Origin: Drosophila pseudoobscura
Taxonomy: Eukaryota; Arthropoda; Insecta; Diptera; Drosophilidae
Assembly (NCBI RefSeq): GCF_009870125.1
Contig: NC_046683.1
Span: 60,651,869 to 60,715,868 of the forward strand
DNA length: 64,000 nt
Reading direction: 5' to 3'
The notes below the pieces were generated by a model, which was given only the letters and a program-made list of their open reading frames with translations, had not been told where the DNA came from and ran no database searches. Both the position numbers and the translations under genes were made by a program. Numbering within the stretch: position 1 is the first letter of the stretch; each line of letters starts with the position of its first letter. Shown here in pieces: positions 21,984 through 33,600 of this stretch.

Positions 21984-22862
21984 ATGCCAAGAGAGCGCGA
22001 CGAGCGTCGTTTGCCCGGTCGGGATCTCCGAGGCCGGGCTCACCATCGGATCGAGGCCGAGTTACCGTGGCCCGAAAGCTTTTTCGCGGCCTTGTCCGGC
22101 ATCCATATTATAGCGGCCGCAATCGTTACGGCACTGGTGGCCAAATTCATCGTGCTAAAGTTTCAAGAAGCGGACCCTGGGCGAGACGCCCTGGTCGTTT
22201 CGTGGCACAAAGATCCAACGCTGACAGTCTACAACTCAGTCGAGGACTCCTTGGACATTCGTAGTATCTTCAAGCATATTGGCGATCAAGTGTTGAGCCG
22301 GAAGGATACCCTCGACTACATGCAACAGAGACTGAGTACCGATCAAAAGATCCGTTGGGTGGCATTGGTCGGCCCACCCGACGTTGGGAAGACCATGATA
22401 ACTGATGGCTTGCGCAAGACATTCCCCTGGCAGGACAAAGTCTTTTTGTACTCTTGGAATGCCAGCGCGCAACCCCTGAAATGGCGAAACGAAATATCGC
22501 AGCAGTTAATACACCAGCTTTCCAACTGCGGCACGAACCTGATCGCGATAGATATGATCACATGGGGAGACTTTACTGTGGGCAACACCTACAAGGGGAT
22601 GTTACTGAATCGCTACTACAATCTGAAAAACGGGATGAAGATGGCTACTCATACGGATTTGCTGTTGTATGTCTTTGACCTGTCCTCCGAGAATCTCGAG
22701 CAGCAGCTAGAAAAACTATACAGCCGAATATCGAACGAGACGCCTATAGTTAAGTTCCGTTCGCTTGACATGGAGGGACTACAGGATTGCCTCGTAGATC
22801 AGGCCAGCTTTACTACCGAATGGCCGAAGGCTACGCGGATAATACTGGGGCAGTTCGACTGA
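21984..22862 (+). CDS. Intronless membrane-anchored P-loop ATPase-like protein (torsin-like?)
   Basis: A 292-aa open frame from ATG 21984 (MPRERDERRLPGRDLRG). An upstream extension to 21975 would need a TTG start, so I use the ATG. Residues 1-30 are very basic/charged; about 33-60 form one hydrophobic membrane span (SGIHIIAAAIVTALVAKF). A Walker A motif GPPDVGKT is at 130-137, preceded by the strand IRWVALV. Hydrophobic strands ending in Asp (LIAIDM and LLLYVFDL) are Walker B candidates. Overall order (short N-terminus, span, AAA-like core) resembles torsin-type ATPases, but the torsin GxTGTGKN motif is not conserved, so this is a weak assignment. It has no introns and good codon use, consistent with a real, possibly retroposed, gene. 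Poly(A) signal candidate ATTAAA lies near 23028. Confidence 0.75.
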   Translation: MPRERDERRLPGRDLRGRAHHRIEAELPWPESFFAALSGIHIIAAAIVTALVAKFIVLKFQEADPGRDALVVSWHKDPTLTVYNSVEDSLDIRSIFKHIGDQVLSRKDTLDYMQQRLSTDQKIRWVALVGPPDVGKTMITDGLRKTFPWQDKVFLYSWNASAQPLKWRNEISQQLIHQLSNCGTNLIAIDMITWGDFTVGNTYKGMLLNRYYNLKNGMKMATHTDLLLYVFDLSSENLEQQLEKLYSRISNETPIVKFRSLDMEGLQDCLVDQASFTTEWPKATRIILGQFD

Positions 22863-23283
22863 TTCAACAACTGATGCTACAAACCCATCCAACCCACAAG
22901 AGGACACACAGCTTAACACTGATCCACTCAGCAGGAGAAGGCAAGTTAACAAACTACCTAATGTCTAGTCTAATTTAACTAACCTATTATCATTGTTATT
23001 TTTATAGCCGATACTCAAGAAGAAAGCATTAAAAGCCGGACGATATGGCCATGTCGGTTTGTCCGTCTCGATAGTAGCCTAGGGACTAATCCCGTACAAA
23101 ATTCCACCAAATACTTTAGCCTAGTTATAACCTCTTGTATTTAAGAGAATTTTGAAAAAAAAGCGTAGTAGAAAAGTTCAGGATTTGAAGGAATTTGAAT
23201 TTGAATGGAATTTTAACATTAATTATAGGAAATAGAGTATACAAGCGTTACCGCGTAGTTTCCATGTATCGAATATGTGAATG

Positions 23284-23345
23284 TATATTTCGGTATATTT
23301 CTGAGGGTCTGACCATATAAGTTATCGGTAAATCCGCGGTCACAC
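23284..23345 (+). promoter_or_regulatory. Promoter cassette, orphan copy A
   Basis: TATATTTCGGTATATTTCTG, AGGGTCTGACC spacer, GTTATCGGTA (degraded DRE), CCGCGGTCACAC, then G instead of T. The same layout as at eIF4E1, Abl and Mo25, but the DRE and motif 1 are each mutated. No established gene follows directly. Confidence 0.55.
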
Positions 23346-23433
23346 GATTCCGACTATCAACAAAACAAAACAAAAAAGACACAATTTAATAAAGTAAATT
23401 AAAATATTTGAATCTCTATTAATTTTTGGGGGT

Positions 23434-23449
23434 GGTCCTGAAAAGGACC
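23434..23449 (-). other. Histone-type mRNA 3' stem-loop, orphan
   Basis: The minus strand reads GGTCCTTTTCAGGACC, a perfect 6-bp stem with a TTTC loop, preceded by AAATC. This matches the replication-dependent histone 3'-end hairpin. No histone coding sequence precedes it on the minus strand; only a 38-codon frame (ATG at about 23636, MELCGSVIVRQVQQV) that I do not recognise. Confidence 0.5.
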
Positions 23450-23532
23450 GATTTTTTAAAGAATTATCGGCTATGTTATCCAACGTAGACCGGATCCAGT
23501 TTGGAAGTAACCATTTTCATCACTCCCACAAC

Positions 23533-23637
23533 AATGGCCATTGTCCGTTATATTCCTGCCAATATGCAGGCACAAGATCAGTATGGTAAATCACCTGCTG
23601 AACCTGGCGAACAATCACCGACCCGCACAGCTCCATA
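23533..23637 (+). CDS. Short open frame, 34 aa, hypothetical
   Basis: ATG at 23533 in a good context (AACAATGG) gives MAIVRYIPANMQAQDQ, then YGKSPAEPGEQSPTRTAP and a stop at 23635-23637. It lies about 190 bp downstream of promoter cassette A and on the same strand, so it could be translated, but I recognise no homologue. It may be chance or a relic. Confidence 0.2.
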
Positions 23638-23649
23638 GCTCTAAAATTG

Positions 23650-24027
23650 AAAATTGCAAGGCTTGAGCCGTGCTTATATGTACATACATACAATGTGCTA
23701 TGTTTGAGGACGAGGAAATTTTAAATCGTCCTCATGGTATATTATGCAAAGGGGGTGGATTTTGATTTATATTGTCTGTCCGTTTTACCTGTTGTCCATA
23801 CCCTTTTTTCCTTACAAATTTCCCAGCTTTATTACGTTTTATTTGTTTGGCCTTATTCGCCAAAAACTTTTTTTTAAAGCCAGTATTTAAATTAAGCCAG
23901 TCAGTAGGAAATTGATTTATTAATCGGATTAAATTATGTGGGAAGGGCTGAAAGTTCTATCTAGCTAGTAATATTCGACGGAATATCAAAAACGACCAAT
24001 ATGTATAATAGAACTTGAATTCGTTAG
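23650..24027 (+). repeat. Interspersed repeat family, copy 3
   Basis: Shares the TCAGTAGGAAATTGATT, ATCTAGCTAGTAATATTC and GAATATCAAAAACGAC blocks with copies at 24.4-24.7 kb, 51.5-51.7 kb and (inverted) 3.8-4.6 kb. It leads directly into promoter cassette B. Confidence 0.55.
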
Positions 24028-24086
24028 TATATTTACGGTAGTTTTTGAAAATGGGTATATTTTATCGATGGGTCCGCGGTCACACT
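24028..24086 (+). promoter_or_regulatory. Promoter cassette, copy B
   Basis: GGGTATATTTTATCGATGGG then CCGCGGTCACACT (GGTCACACT at 24078-24086). It lies about 720 bp upstream of cassette C in tandem. It could be an upstream Abl promoter or an inert copy. Confidence 0.55.
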
Positions 24087-24710
24087 GATTTTCTTGCCAC
24101 CACATCTAGCTCCCACATCTTGCAAATTGTATACTTTTCATAGTATTTTACAGTATATTTTAAGACGTGGTATGGACTCACCCTCTTGTCCAATGCACCA
24201 ATGTAGAAACCGTGTAGAAATGCCACTCAGAGCCATGTCCCAAGCCAGATCGAATTCTTAGTCGTGATCAGCATCGAGTTCCTGATCGATTGCCATCAAA
24301 ATCTCACTTCTTCAAAAATGTCGGAAAAACAGGCATTTTGAAAAGTGGATAGCGGAGGTTCTTACACTGGCGCTTCGATGGTGCATATATGAAAAATAAC
24401 GGGCAACAATTTTTGAATCAGCATATCCCCTTCAGGTGTCGTCTTTGGTAAATACAAATGTAGTTGATAAGTAGCAAATGTGTAGTTAGCGTATGATGAA
24501 AATTATTGTTTACCGGTTTTGATTAAACCTTATTTTATAAGCATTACAATTAAGATGAAAACATATAATTAACCAGTCTTGTAGGAAATTGACTAAATAA
24601 TTGGATAAAACTATGAGTTCAGGCCTGAGGGTCTTAGCTAGCTAGTAATATTCAACCGAATATAAAAAACAAGGAATATGATAGAACTTGAACACAAATA
24701 ATTTGTCAGT
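24087..24710 (+). repeat. Interspersed repeat family, copy 4
   Basis: Homologous along its length to 51044-51730: GATTTTCTTG ... CTAGCTC ... GCCATGTCCCA (about 24230) ... CGTGATCA ... CTTCAGGTGTC (about 24432) ... TGTGTAGTTAGCGT (24480-24493) ... GCTAGCTAGTAA. It is flanked by promoter cassettes on both sides, as is the 51 kb copy. Confidence 0.65.
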
Positions 24711-24805
24711 ATATTTACGGTATATTTTGAAAATGAGTCGGCATATTTTGGTATATTTCTGAGGGTCGGACGGTATAGTTTATCAATGGGTCACGCGGTC
24801 ACACT
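24711..24805 (+). promoter_or_regulatory. Promoter cassette C, likely Abl promoter
   Basis: GTATATTTACGGTATATTTT, then TTTGGTATATTTCTG, AGGGTCGGACGGTATA, a mutated DRE (TTATCAATGG) and GCGGTCACACT (GGTCACACT at 24797-24805). It lies 828 bp upstream of the Abl start codon, followed by a purine-rich leader without long frames. Confidence 0.65.
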
Positions 24806-25632
24806 GCTGCTCGCAAACCCACAATTTTTTTTGTTGGTCGGGTGTGCGGTGTGTGCGGGGCCTGTGTGTGTATAAATTGAAAAATGCATAGATATAGATA
24901 AAACGGTGAAAAGTTTGTTTTTTTTTGTTCCAGTTATAATATGATAAATACGATCGGCGGGATATAAACAAGCTGTGTGAACAGTGGGAGAGCAAGCGAC
25001 AGGCGGAGGCACCGAAGACAAAAGTGCAGTTTTAGGGCGTGTTTGTAGCCCCCCGTACCCGCACTCGCTCCCGGTCCCCTCCACCCACAGCAGTCTGCGG
25101 CTCAGCGGAGATGCAAAAAGCTAAAGCTCCAGCAAACATGCAACAAATTATGCATCTGCTGCACCTTGCCTAACAAATCGAAAGTGGCAGAGAGAGAGAG
25201 ACAGAGAGAAAAGGTTGGCGTAACATTTCGCAAACTTCCTTCCTTTCGTGTGTCTCCAATTTTTTTGTCTACTCCAAATTGCCAAGTGAAGTAGAAAACG
25301 CAGAAAGAGCAGAGAAGAGAGTGGAGAAAGAAAATGCGCAAGTGTGTGTGTGTGTGGAAGCAGCAGAGAGCGAAATAATGAAATGAAATAAAATAAATTC
25401 AAGAAAATTCAAAGCAAAGGCAAACGCAAATAATTGATCGCAAGTGTTGGCTGAAGGCAAGAGGAGAGAAAAAAATCACAGTATCCCAAGGTCCAAGGCG
25501 GAGCGGAGCAAAAAGAGTGTACAAATTGTTTATTGCTGCGCAAGAGCGATAGCAACGACCCACAACCCACAATCCACCACCCAGCCACAGTAGCAGCAGC
25601 AGCAGCAGCCGAGCTCCACCTCCGCTCCTGAA
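24806..25632 (+). other. Abl 5'UTR region
   Basis: A purine-rich leader with GAGA runs (about 25190-25210), a GTGTGTGTGT run (25342-25354) and CAGCAG repeats immediately upstream of the ATG at 25633. Confidence 0.5.
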
Positions 25633-27659
25633 ATGGGTGCTCAACAGGGAAAGGAGCGCGGCTCGCATTCGAGCGGTGGGGGCGGTGGTGGCGTTCCCGT
25701 CAGTTGCATTGGCCTCTCCAGCAGCAGCAGTCCCGTGGCCTCCGTCTCGCCCCATTGCATCAGTGCTGGCAACAGCAGCAGCGGCGGCGGCGGCGGTCCA
25801 TTGGGGGTGGGCTCCACACTGCGTGGCTCGCGCATCAAATCCTCGACGGGTCATGGTCACGGCAGTGGCGGCGGGAGCAGCGGAGTCGGTGGCAGCAGCA
25901 GCGGCGGCGGTGGCTCTGGAGGATTATCACAGCGCAGCAATGCCCACAAGGATGCGAGGTGTAATCCCTCCGTGGGACTCAACATATTCACCGAGCACAA
26001 CGGTAAGTGTCGCTGGGTGGAATCGGGTTATGCATTGGATGCATGTACACACAGACATATGCATGCCTGCGGTAGAAAGAGACAGTTTACATAGGAAGAT
26101 GAATTAAAAGAAGAACGAACCCCCTGGCACCCAACATTGAAATGCACTTAACCAGTGTATACACACCCCTGAACACACAGATTATTGCATGTAGAATTTA
26201 CACTGTGCTTAAAACAAAAAAAATCATTCCATTAGGTGTAAATATGTTTCATGTAAATTCTGGGATGCACAGTGGATTATATGTATGTACATATGTATGT
26301 GCATAGTACATATCTTGTAAATAAAATGCATACAAAATAAGCAGAACACCCCTTCTCCTAGTGATATATTGTTTCATGGTTCATTGTTCATTCTGTGATG
26401 CACAGTGTAGTATTCCTTGTACATCAAATGCATCTACACACCCACACGCACACATCCACACGAACACACACACACTCTCTGGCTCTCACTCTCTTCCTTG
26501 CGCTGCTCTGCTCTCCCTGGTCTCCCTGCTCTCCCTGCTGCTTTCCAATTGAGCCAATTTCTTCATTTCATTGCTTCCGATTATCATAGAAGGCGGAATG
26601 TGCGTCCGTCTCTCATTAGTGTTGTGTTGTTGTTGCCGGCTAGTTCTAGTTGTTGCTTTGCTTTTGGTTTGCTTTGGGATTTGCTTTTGTTTACAGCAAA
26701 GAGAAAAGGGAAGCCGTCGCCGTCATGTCCCGCACGCGTCTCGTGGGCGTCCTCTCCCCCGCCCTCTGCTCGAGTTGATGGAAATGTTGAGTCGGCCGCC
26801 GTCTGTTACAGGGCGGTTTAAGCCCCCTCCCTGCCCTTGCTTCTTCTTCATCTTTTCCATCATCCTGCTGCAGCACTCTCCACCCTTATCCCTGCCACCC
26901 GCACAGTGGTTGAAATTGTGACCTACGCATCCCAATCTCACCCCCGCTGACAGTGGCATTTCCTATATTTACTCCCTCCACCCCTCTACCCCTACACTCT
27001 GTGGTTCTTCCTCCCATTTCACGCACTCACGCACATTTTTATTTGCCTCATTTTCGTTTGCTTTTCCTTTTCCTCTTGTCTCATATTTTCGTATTATTTG
27101 CTTTGGCAAGTTGCAACATTTCCCTTTTTCCATGTCTCCTGTTTCCGCCCTCTCATCTGTTTCCCCATTTCCTATCCGTTTCTAATAGCTTTTTTATGTC
27201 CCTGTCGTCGCCAGCGCCGCTGTTGTCCTACCGCAATGGGGGCTTTCATTGAGTCTTTTGGGTTTTTGGGATTGGGATTCAGGAAAAGTGTTTGTCCGTT
27301 TTGATGGTTTGATAATTGAGTGCATTTGGGGGTGGAGTAGAGTCCCTAGGTTAGGAATAGCTACATGGATATATGGAATATTCCATGCAGTTTTTCACTC
27401 ACCTTCTCCCTTTCGATCTCTTCTCGCCCTCTCCTTCTGTGCTCTATCTGGCTCTTATCTCACTTTCGCTCTGGCTATGAACCAGCTCCTTAAGCAATTT
27501 TTAATCAATTAATGTTATTTTTATTATAATTAGTCGCTGTATGCACTCGAGCCTCTACTGATAAGCAGATTTCCATGTAAATATGTATGTTTATAAAAAG
27601 CCCAGATTGAGTCATCCATCTCCATATACAATAATGCCAATTCCGCAGAAAATATCGTT

Positions 27660-27697
<38 letters not shown>

Positions 27698-30600
27698 ATA
27701 GGAATAACAACATGATGACATTTGCCAGCTTTGTGCGAGAAAATTCCCACAGAAATATCCCAAATTATCAAAATGTACCTAATCCATGAATTCATGTTCG
27801 TGCGAGTGTTGGAAGAGTGCGGATAGAGAAGCAGTGCAGCCAGAGGTGCATGTGGAAGCAGGAGGAGAGCAGATGGAATTGGTTTTTTGTTTTGGTGCTG
27901 TTTCTTTGTTTGTTCGTGTGTTTGGTCCGCCTGCAAAATGCAATTACGGAATTACAATGTAAAAACTGTGTCTGGGGCTGCCGATTACGGGTTCAAGCCG
28001 CCAGCAAACAGAAAACCGAAAACAACTACCAAAAACCGAAAGCAGAGACTCACCGCAATTGCTGGCAGCGCCAGGTCGATCTCAGGAGAGAGAGAGAGAG
28101 AGTGGGACAGGCAGACAGACAGTTGCGGAACTTTACTCCCACTCATTCACACACACACACACGCCCATAAGGAAAACAGCTAACATGACAATTGACGACA
28201 CACAGAGAGAGGCAGAGCGGACAGAGCGCGGTCAAATGAGAGCTGAACTCTAAGCGTGGCTTGATCACAGTTATTTTTCCCACCCATCGCCCCACCGTGC
28301 ACTGTGCACACACGCTGTGGGGGGGCGGCAGTTGTAGTTGTAGTTGCAGTTTTTGTTACACGAGACAAATGTAATTAGATACCTTTGGTGGGCGGCGAAA
28401 GGATTGTGGGAAAGAACTGGCCGAAGCAAGCTGATGCCTCAATGGAGTTTGCCAATTGCCATTCCATGCACCCCCACCTCCCACCAACACACACAGTCGC
28501 AAGTGGACGACAAGAGCGACGTCTCAAAAATAGACTCAAGTGGGAGAGGCAACAACTCCTTTGGACAACGAGAGGGCGAGAGACAAAGCGTATATGAAGT
28601 GTTGTTTGCTGTCTCGGCCTCACTCCCTCTCTCCCATATACAGTCGCATGGTAATCTGAGCAGCCTTGTTATACCCTTGCCAAGAGTCTGATTGTGAACG
28701 AATGTGTGTAACGCACGCAAGGATATAGTGTGCATAGTTTGAAAGCCCATTCGTGGCACGATCGGAATCCATCACATATGTACTTATGTACATATAAAGT
28801 ACGCATAGGTCTGCAAGGGTATTTGAAGCTTCGTCATCCTATCTCTCTCTCCCTCTTGTTGGTGTGCGTGTTGGTGTCGGACTCCGGTATTGCTTGACAT
28901 GCAAGCGGGAAATTATGAGTCGAGGCAAATGAACTTTTCACAAGGCTAATGGGCGGATTGGAGTGGAGTGGAGTGGAGTGGGGAGGACACAAGGCAAACA
29001 GGTGACGCAGCAAGGAATGGAAATTGTTTACTCTTTGGCTAACCCCCCGCCTCCCTTAACAACACCCACTCCCAGCAACTCGCATAATGAATAAGTCGCA
29101 TAAATATTTCTTCAATCATTTTATATGCTCAAACATAATTGTTGCCATAAAGCCACTCGGCGAACGGGTGCGCGCGGCAAAGGGTGAGGCAGCGGAGGCA
29201 GGCGACACATGATGAAGGCGTTGTCTCCATTACCACTTTGTAAGTGCTGTTTCCTTTTCTCTTTCGCCGGCTGCATTGCTATTATTAGCCTTCACCAAAA
29301 GGAAATGTGTATCTCTTTATATAAATTTCCCTTACGCTGGCAGAGATGGAAAGTTGTGACAGTGGCTGCGGAGGGGGGGAGTCAGCGTAAAGGGATGGAG
29401 CCGCCCCCTTTGGCATGACCTTTGACTATGCCTCTGACTCTGAGTCTGATTTCTACTGCAGCACTCAAAGTGCACTCTCATCATCGTGATACTTTGCATG
29501 CTATGCTCTCGCTCTCGCTCTCGCTCACACTCGCACTCACAGCCCATTCCATTCGATTCCATTCCGCTCCATCTCTCATTCTCCCTTCCGCAGGCCAAAG
29601 GTACATGTGTGTATTCGTGTTGTTGTTGTTCCTGTTTTCGATCAAGCTCGTAAATCCTTTCGTGCTTCATTTTGTTTCGTTTTCTTTTTTTCGGCCCCTT
29701 TGTTGTTGTTGGTGTTTCTCTGCATTGCAATGCGCTTTGATGTTTTATTTTTAGAGCAACGGCAAGACTCCGCCTGCCATTTCCAGTTGTTGTTCTCGCT
29801 TCCCCCACCCCACTCTCCCGCATCCCACAACCCGCACTCTCACTCCAGGCCCTTCCACTTGCATGGACTGTCAATCGGATTGGAATAACAGTGTGCTACT
29901 CCCAACAGCTGTTCGATGGTTGCTTGCATTTGATTTACAATTGGACAGCTATCAAATCAGATCAGATCAGATCAGACAGGGAATTTTGAAGGGAATTTCT
30001 ATTTCAATTCCGTATTTCCATTAAGAACTTGAGCATTCTTCCCATGAAATTCCCTTTACGATCTGTTTATATCGTTATAGATCATTATAAATCTTACATC
30101 GCTATTATTTTGATGTCATTTCCCCATTTAAAATATACATATATTTTACCATTCCCATTCCCCAAGTTCCAGACACTAAATCTGTTGATTACCCAACTTT
30201 TGTCGCTGCATCTCGAATTTGATGTAATTTTTGTTTTTCCACTTTTCCAATTTCGCATTCCCAGTGGACCGTATAGTGGTGTCTCCTCCTACGAGAAACC
30301 TATTTGCCCGCATTTTTATTTCTGGAGTCTCGCTGTCCGCCCCGCCCCCCCAGAGGTCTTTCGCCTCATTGAAAATTGTTTGCATAAATTAGCTGACGAA
30401 AAAAATAGAGGAAACAGAAAGAAATTGGGGAGATGGGAAATATGGGGAGTGTGGCGTGGTGTGTGGGGAGGAGGAGGAGGAAAACAAACATAATTTGTAA
30501 ACAGCTGAAAAAGAGACAAGAAAAATATATACATATTTATTTCTGGAAGGGGGGGGGGGGGAGTGGATGGAAAGCAGGGAGATACATATGTACATGTCTG

Positions 30601-33600
30601 AAGTGTAACGGCAACTAATTAGAAGCCAAAAATTCTCCATTCTACCATTTCTCTTTATTTTCTTTTGGCTCTGAATGCCTTTCCAGAGGGGCCTGAAGGA
30701 ATATGGTAGAGGGTATCCAAAGTTCGTTGCATTATAGTTTTCCTTTTTGCTTCTTTGATGCGTTGTGATTATTTGAGGTCATAAATATTGACGCCACTTG
30801 ATTGATGGATACTTGGGGCAAATACAAACACACATGCCCATGCACACACACACACAGACACTATCTTTATCTTTACCGTTCGATTATGAACATGTCCCTA
30901 AGGGCAATCAGAGGGGACGAAGCATTCAACTTAATATATTTATTTATAAATTTGTTGGGTTTAATATTAATCCCCAAAAGCAAACATTTGTCCCCTTACC
31001 CGGTTGCCTGTACCCTGCACCCTGTGCTCCCTCCCAACCTGCCGTTAGTTTATTAAATTGAGTTTATTTTGTTTACCCCTTCTCCTTTCTCTCTGTCTCT
31101 CTGTGTTTCGCTGTTTGTGTGCTAAACAAGTCGACAAGGTCAAATAAATCAGCAAACAACAAACTTTTCACTTCTTTTTATATATTATTTATTATTTATG
31201 TTATTATTTATATTTATTGCACAGAAATGCAGTGAAAAAACTGTAAAAAGCATAAAAGAGATTCAAAAACAAAGACGAAATCCAATTTGAAACCCGTTTC
31301 TGCTCTTGTCTGTTCTTGTCGTTAAGAGTGGTGCAGCGATGATGGGGGGGCTCGTGAGGGGGGGGACTGGAATGGTATCCATCAATGAGACAAATATCGC
31401 CTACTCGCTCGCACTCACTCAAATGCATGCGCTCAAATCACGTTCGCAATTGCAACTGTTTATGCGGAGAGGTTGAGCGGGTAAGAGAGAGAGAGAGAGA
31501 GAGTGGGTTTGCCAGCATGGCACGTTCACGGCACCTTTGGCTCTCAGATAGACACACACACACACACACGAACACACATAGGCTGGCAGATATACAGCAC
31601 AGAGTGTGAAGAGAGAGAGAGGGAGGGAGACAATATCTGCAGCAGCTGCAGGCGGCAGCAGGTTGCTCTCTGATTGAAATTGGAGTGGGAAAACAGTTAC
31701 CAAAGAAGCAGATTAAGAAGCACAAGCACAAGAAGCAGGAAGTCCACTCCCAAGGTGTCTTGCTCTCCCTCTCTCCCTGCCACTGCCCCTTCCCCGTCCA
31801 CCCTGCTCACACCTCACGATTTACAGCACTCTGTCTGTCACACCACAATTCACACCTCACTGCAACAACAATCACAGGTGTAGACATTTCAGCCTCGTTT
31901 TGCTATACATTTCAATTTCGAATCGATTCCGATTTCGTTTTCTCCCCCTTTTGGCATTGATACTCCACTAATTACGTTTTCCTCGTCCCCCTGCCCGTTC
32001 CCCATCCACTTATAAGCGCTAAATTTCACTCATTCTTATCAGTTTTCTCTTCAGGCTAATAGACAGCTCTGAATTTGTTTTTGTTTTGTTTTCTTTTTCT
32101 TCTTTTGCACAAAACAAATTAAGAAAATTGCCCCCCCATTTATCGTATGGAAAAAACAAACCAAAAGAAAAGAAAAGAAAAAGCATGACAAATGCAGGCG
32201 AGAGGAGTGCAGAGGAGGAGCAGAGCAGAAACCTGTTTGCCTGTTTTTGCCGGTGCGATCAGATCCCAACAAAGAAATAAGTGTTTGTGTGTGCTCTCTT
32301 CGGCCCTGGCTGCTCTCTTTCTCCGCTCTCAGCTGACCGGCGGCGCCCGTTTGGTGGTCACTGAACCGCTTTTTAGAGCGCGGGTAAAAGGGGGGGGATA
32401 AATGTCCCCAAAAAAAGAGTAGCCAAACAAATTTTGAGCACACAAATGATCTTTGTATTTCTTTTACACAATTAATGTGAAATTTAATTCATTTAATTGC
32501 CTGCCGTGCCGGCATTTTGGCCCCGTCCCCTGCCCCCATCCCCGTCCCTGTCCCTGTCTCTGCTCCCTCTCTCTGCTCGTGCATTTGTTCTCTCTACACT
32601 TTCGTTTCTCCCGTGTACCCTGGGAGAGGAACAATAAACGAGGGGTATTTTTGTTTGGGTATAGATCTCTACTACCGTCAAAAAAATGAGATAATTACCC
32701 CGATTAAATAAAGAAATGGGTAATTTTGAGAGGGGGGCGTTTGAATATTTCCTTCTCCTCTTCTCAGCTACTGGGTATCCTATAGTCCTCTCTAGCCTCG
32801 ATGGGCACGGACCCTGTCTCGGTATTTTGTTTGGCCTTTGTCTGCGACGTCTGTCAATTTTTATGCCGTCTGGTAATATTTAAACGACATCCACATCCGT
32901 GGCTGGCTGTCGCCCGTCGCCCGTCGTTCCTCGTGTCATTTCATTTATAGCAATTGCACTTGCTTCCAGGAATCCGGACAGAAAGAAAAAGAACAGAAAA
33001 CCAAAGGAAGCGGGCAAAAATGGAAAAGAAAGAGTAACGAATGTACAGAAGGAGGCAGGGTTGGCAGAGCTGCCAGGGCACTGAATCACCAAGAAGTTTT
33101 CTTCTATCGCACACTCATTATATTGTATGTACATACATATATTGTACGTACTTCTATGATGATGATGATGGAATCTGGTTCTGGGCCCTGGGCCCTGGGC
33201 TTTAAATAGTTTTTCTTCATTGGCGTTTCAATTTTCCAGACTTTGCACCTTTTCTTGGTTGATTTCGCATTCTGTTCGCCCGCCACATACAACATCTTGA
33301 TAAGAGGAGCCTCTTTTTTCTGGGCAAAAACCCAACTCTATGGCGGAGAAGGAGTGGAACGGAAGGGGGAGACAAGGTGCGTCTGGAGATGGCTATCTGT
33401 CGAGGAAATTAAGAAAAAGCCTGGGAAAAAGCCGAAACTCTACTCTTACAAATATAATGCAATGGAAATAGAATTTGATTGAAAATTCTCCCTCTGGAAG
33501 GTACTCTCGAGTGTACCCCTTTCATTTCGGTTCGTTCAACTTTTGTTAATGCAAAAAAAAAAAGGAAAAACAGGTGGGAAAAATCAGCAGCAACAACAAC

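Noticed and set aside
25637-26107. Second long frame overlapping Abl exon 1
   Set aside because: A shadow of the Gly/Ser codons of exon 1; Ala-rich and without known homology.
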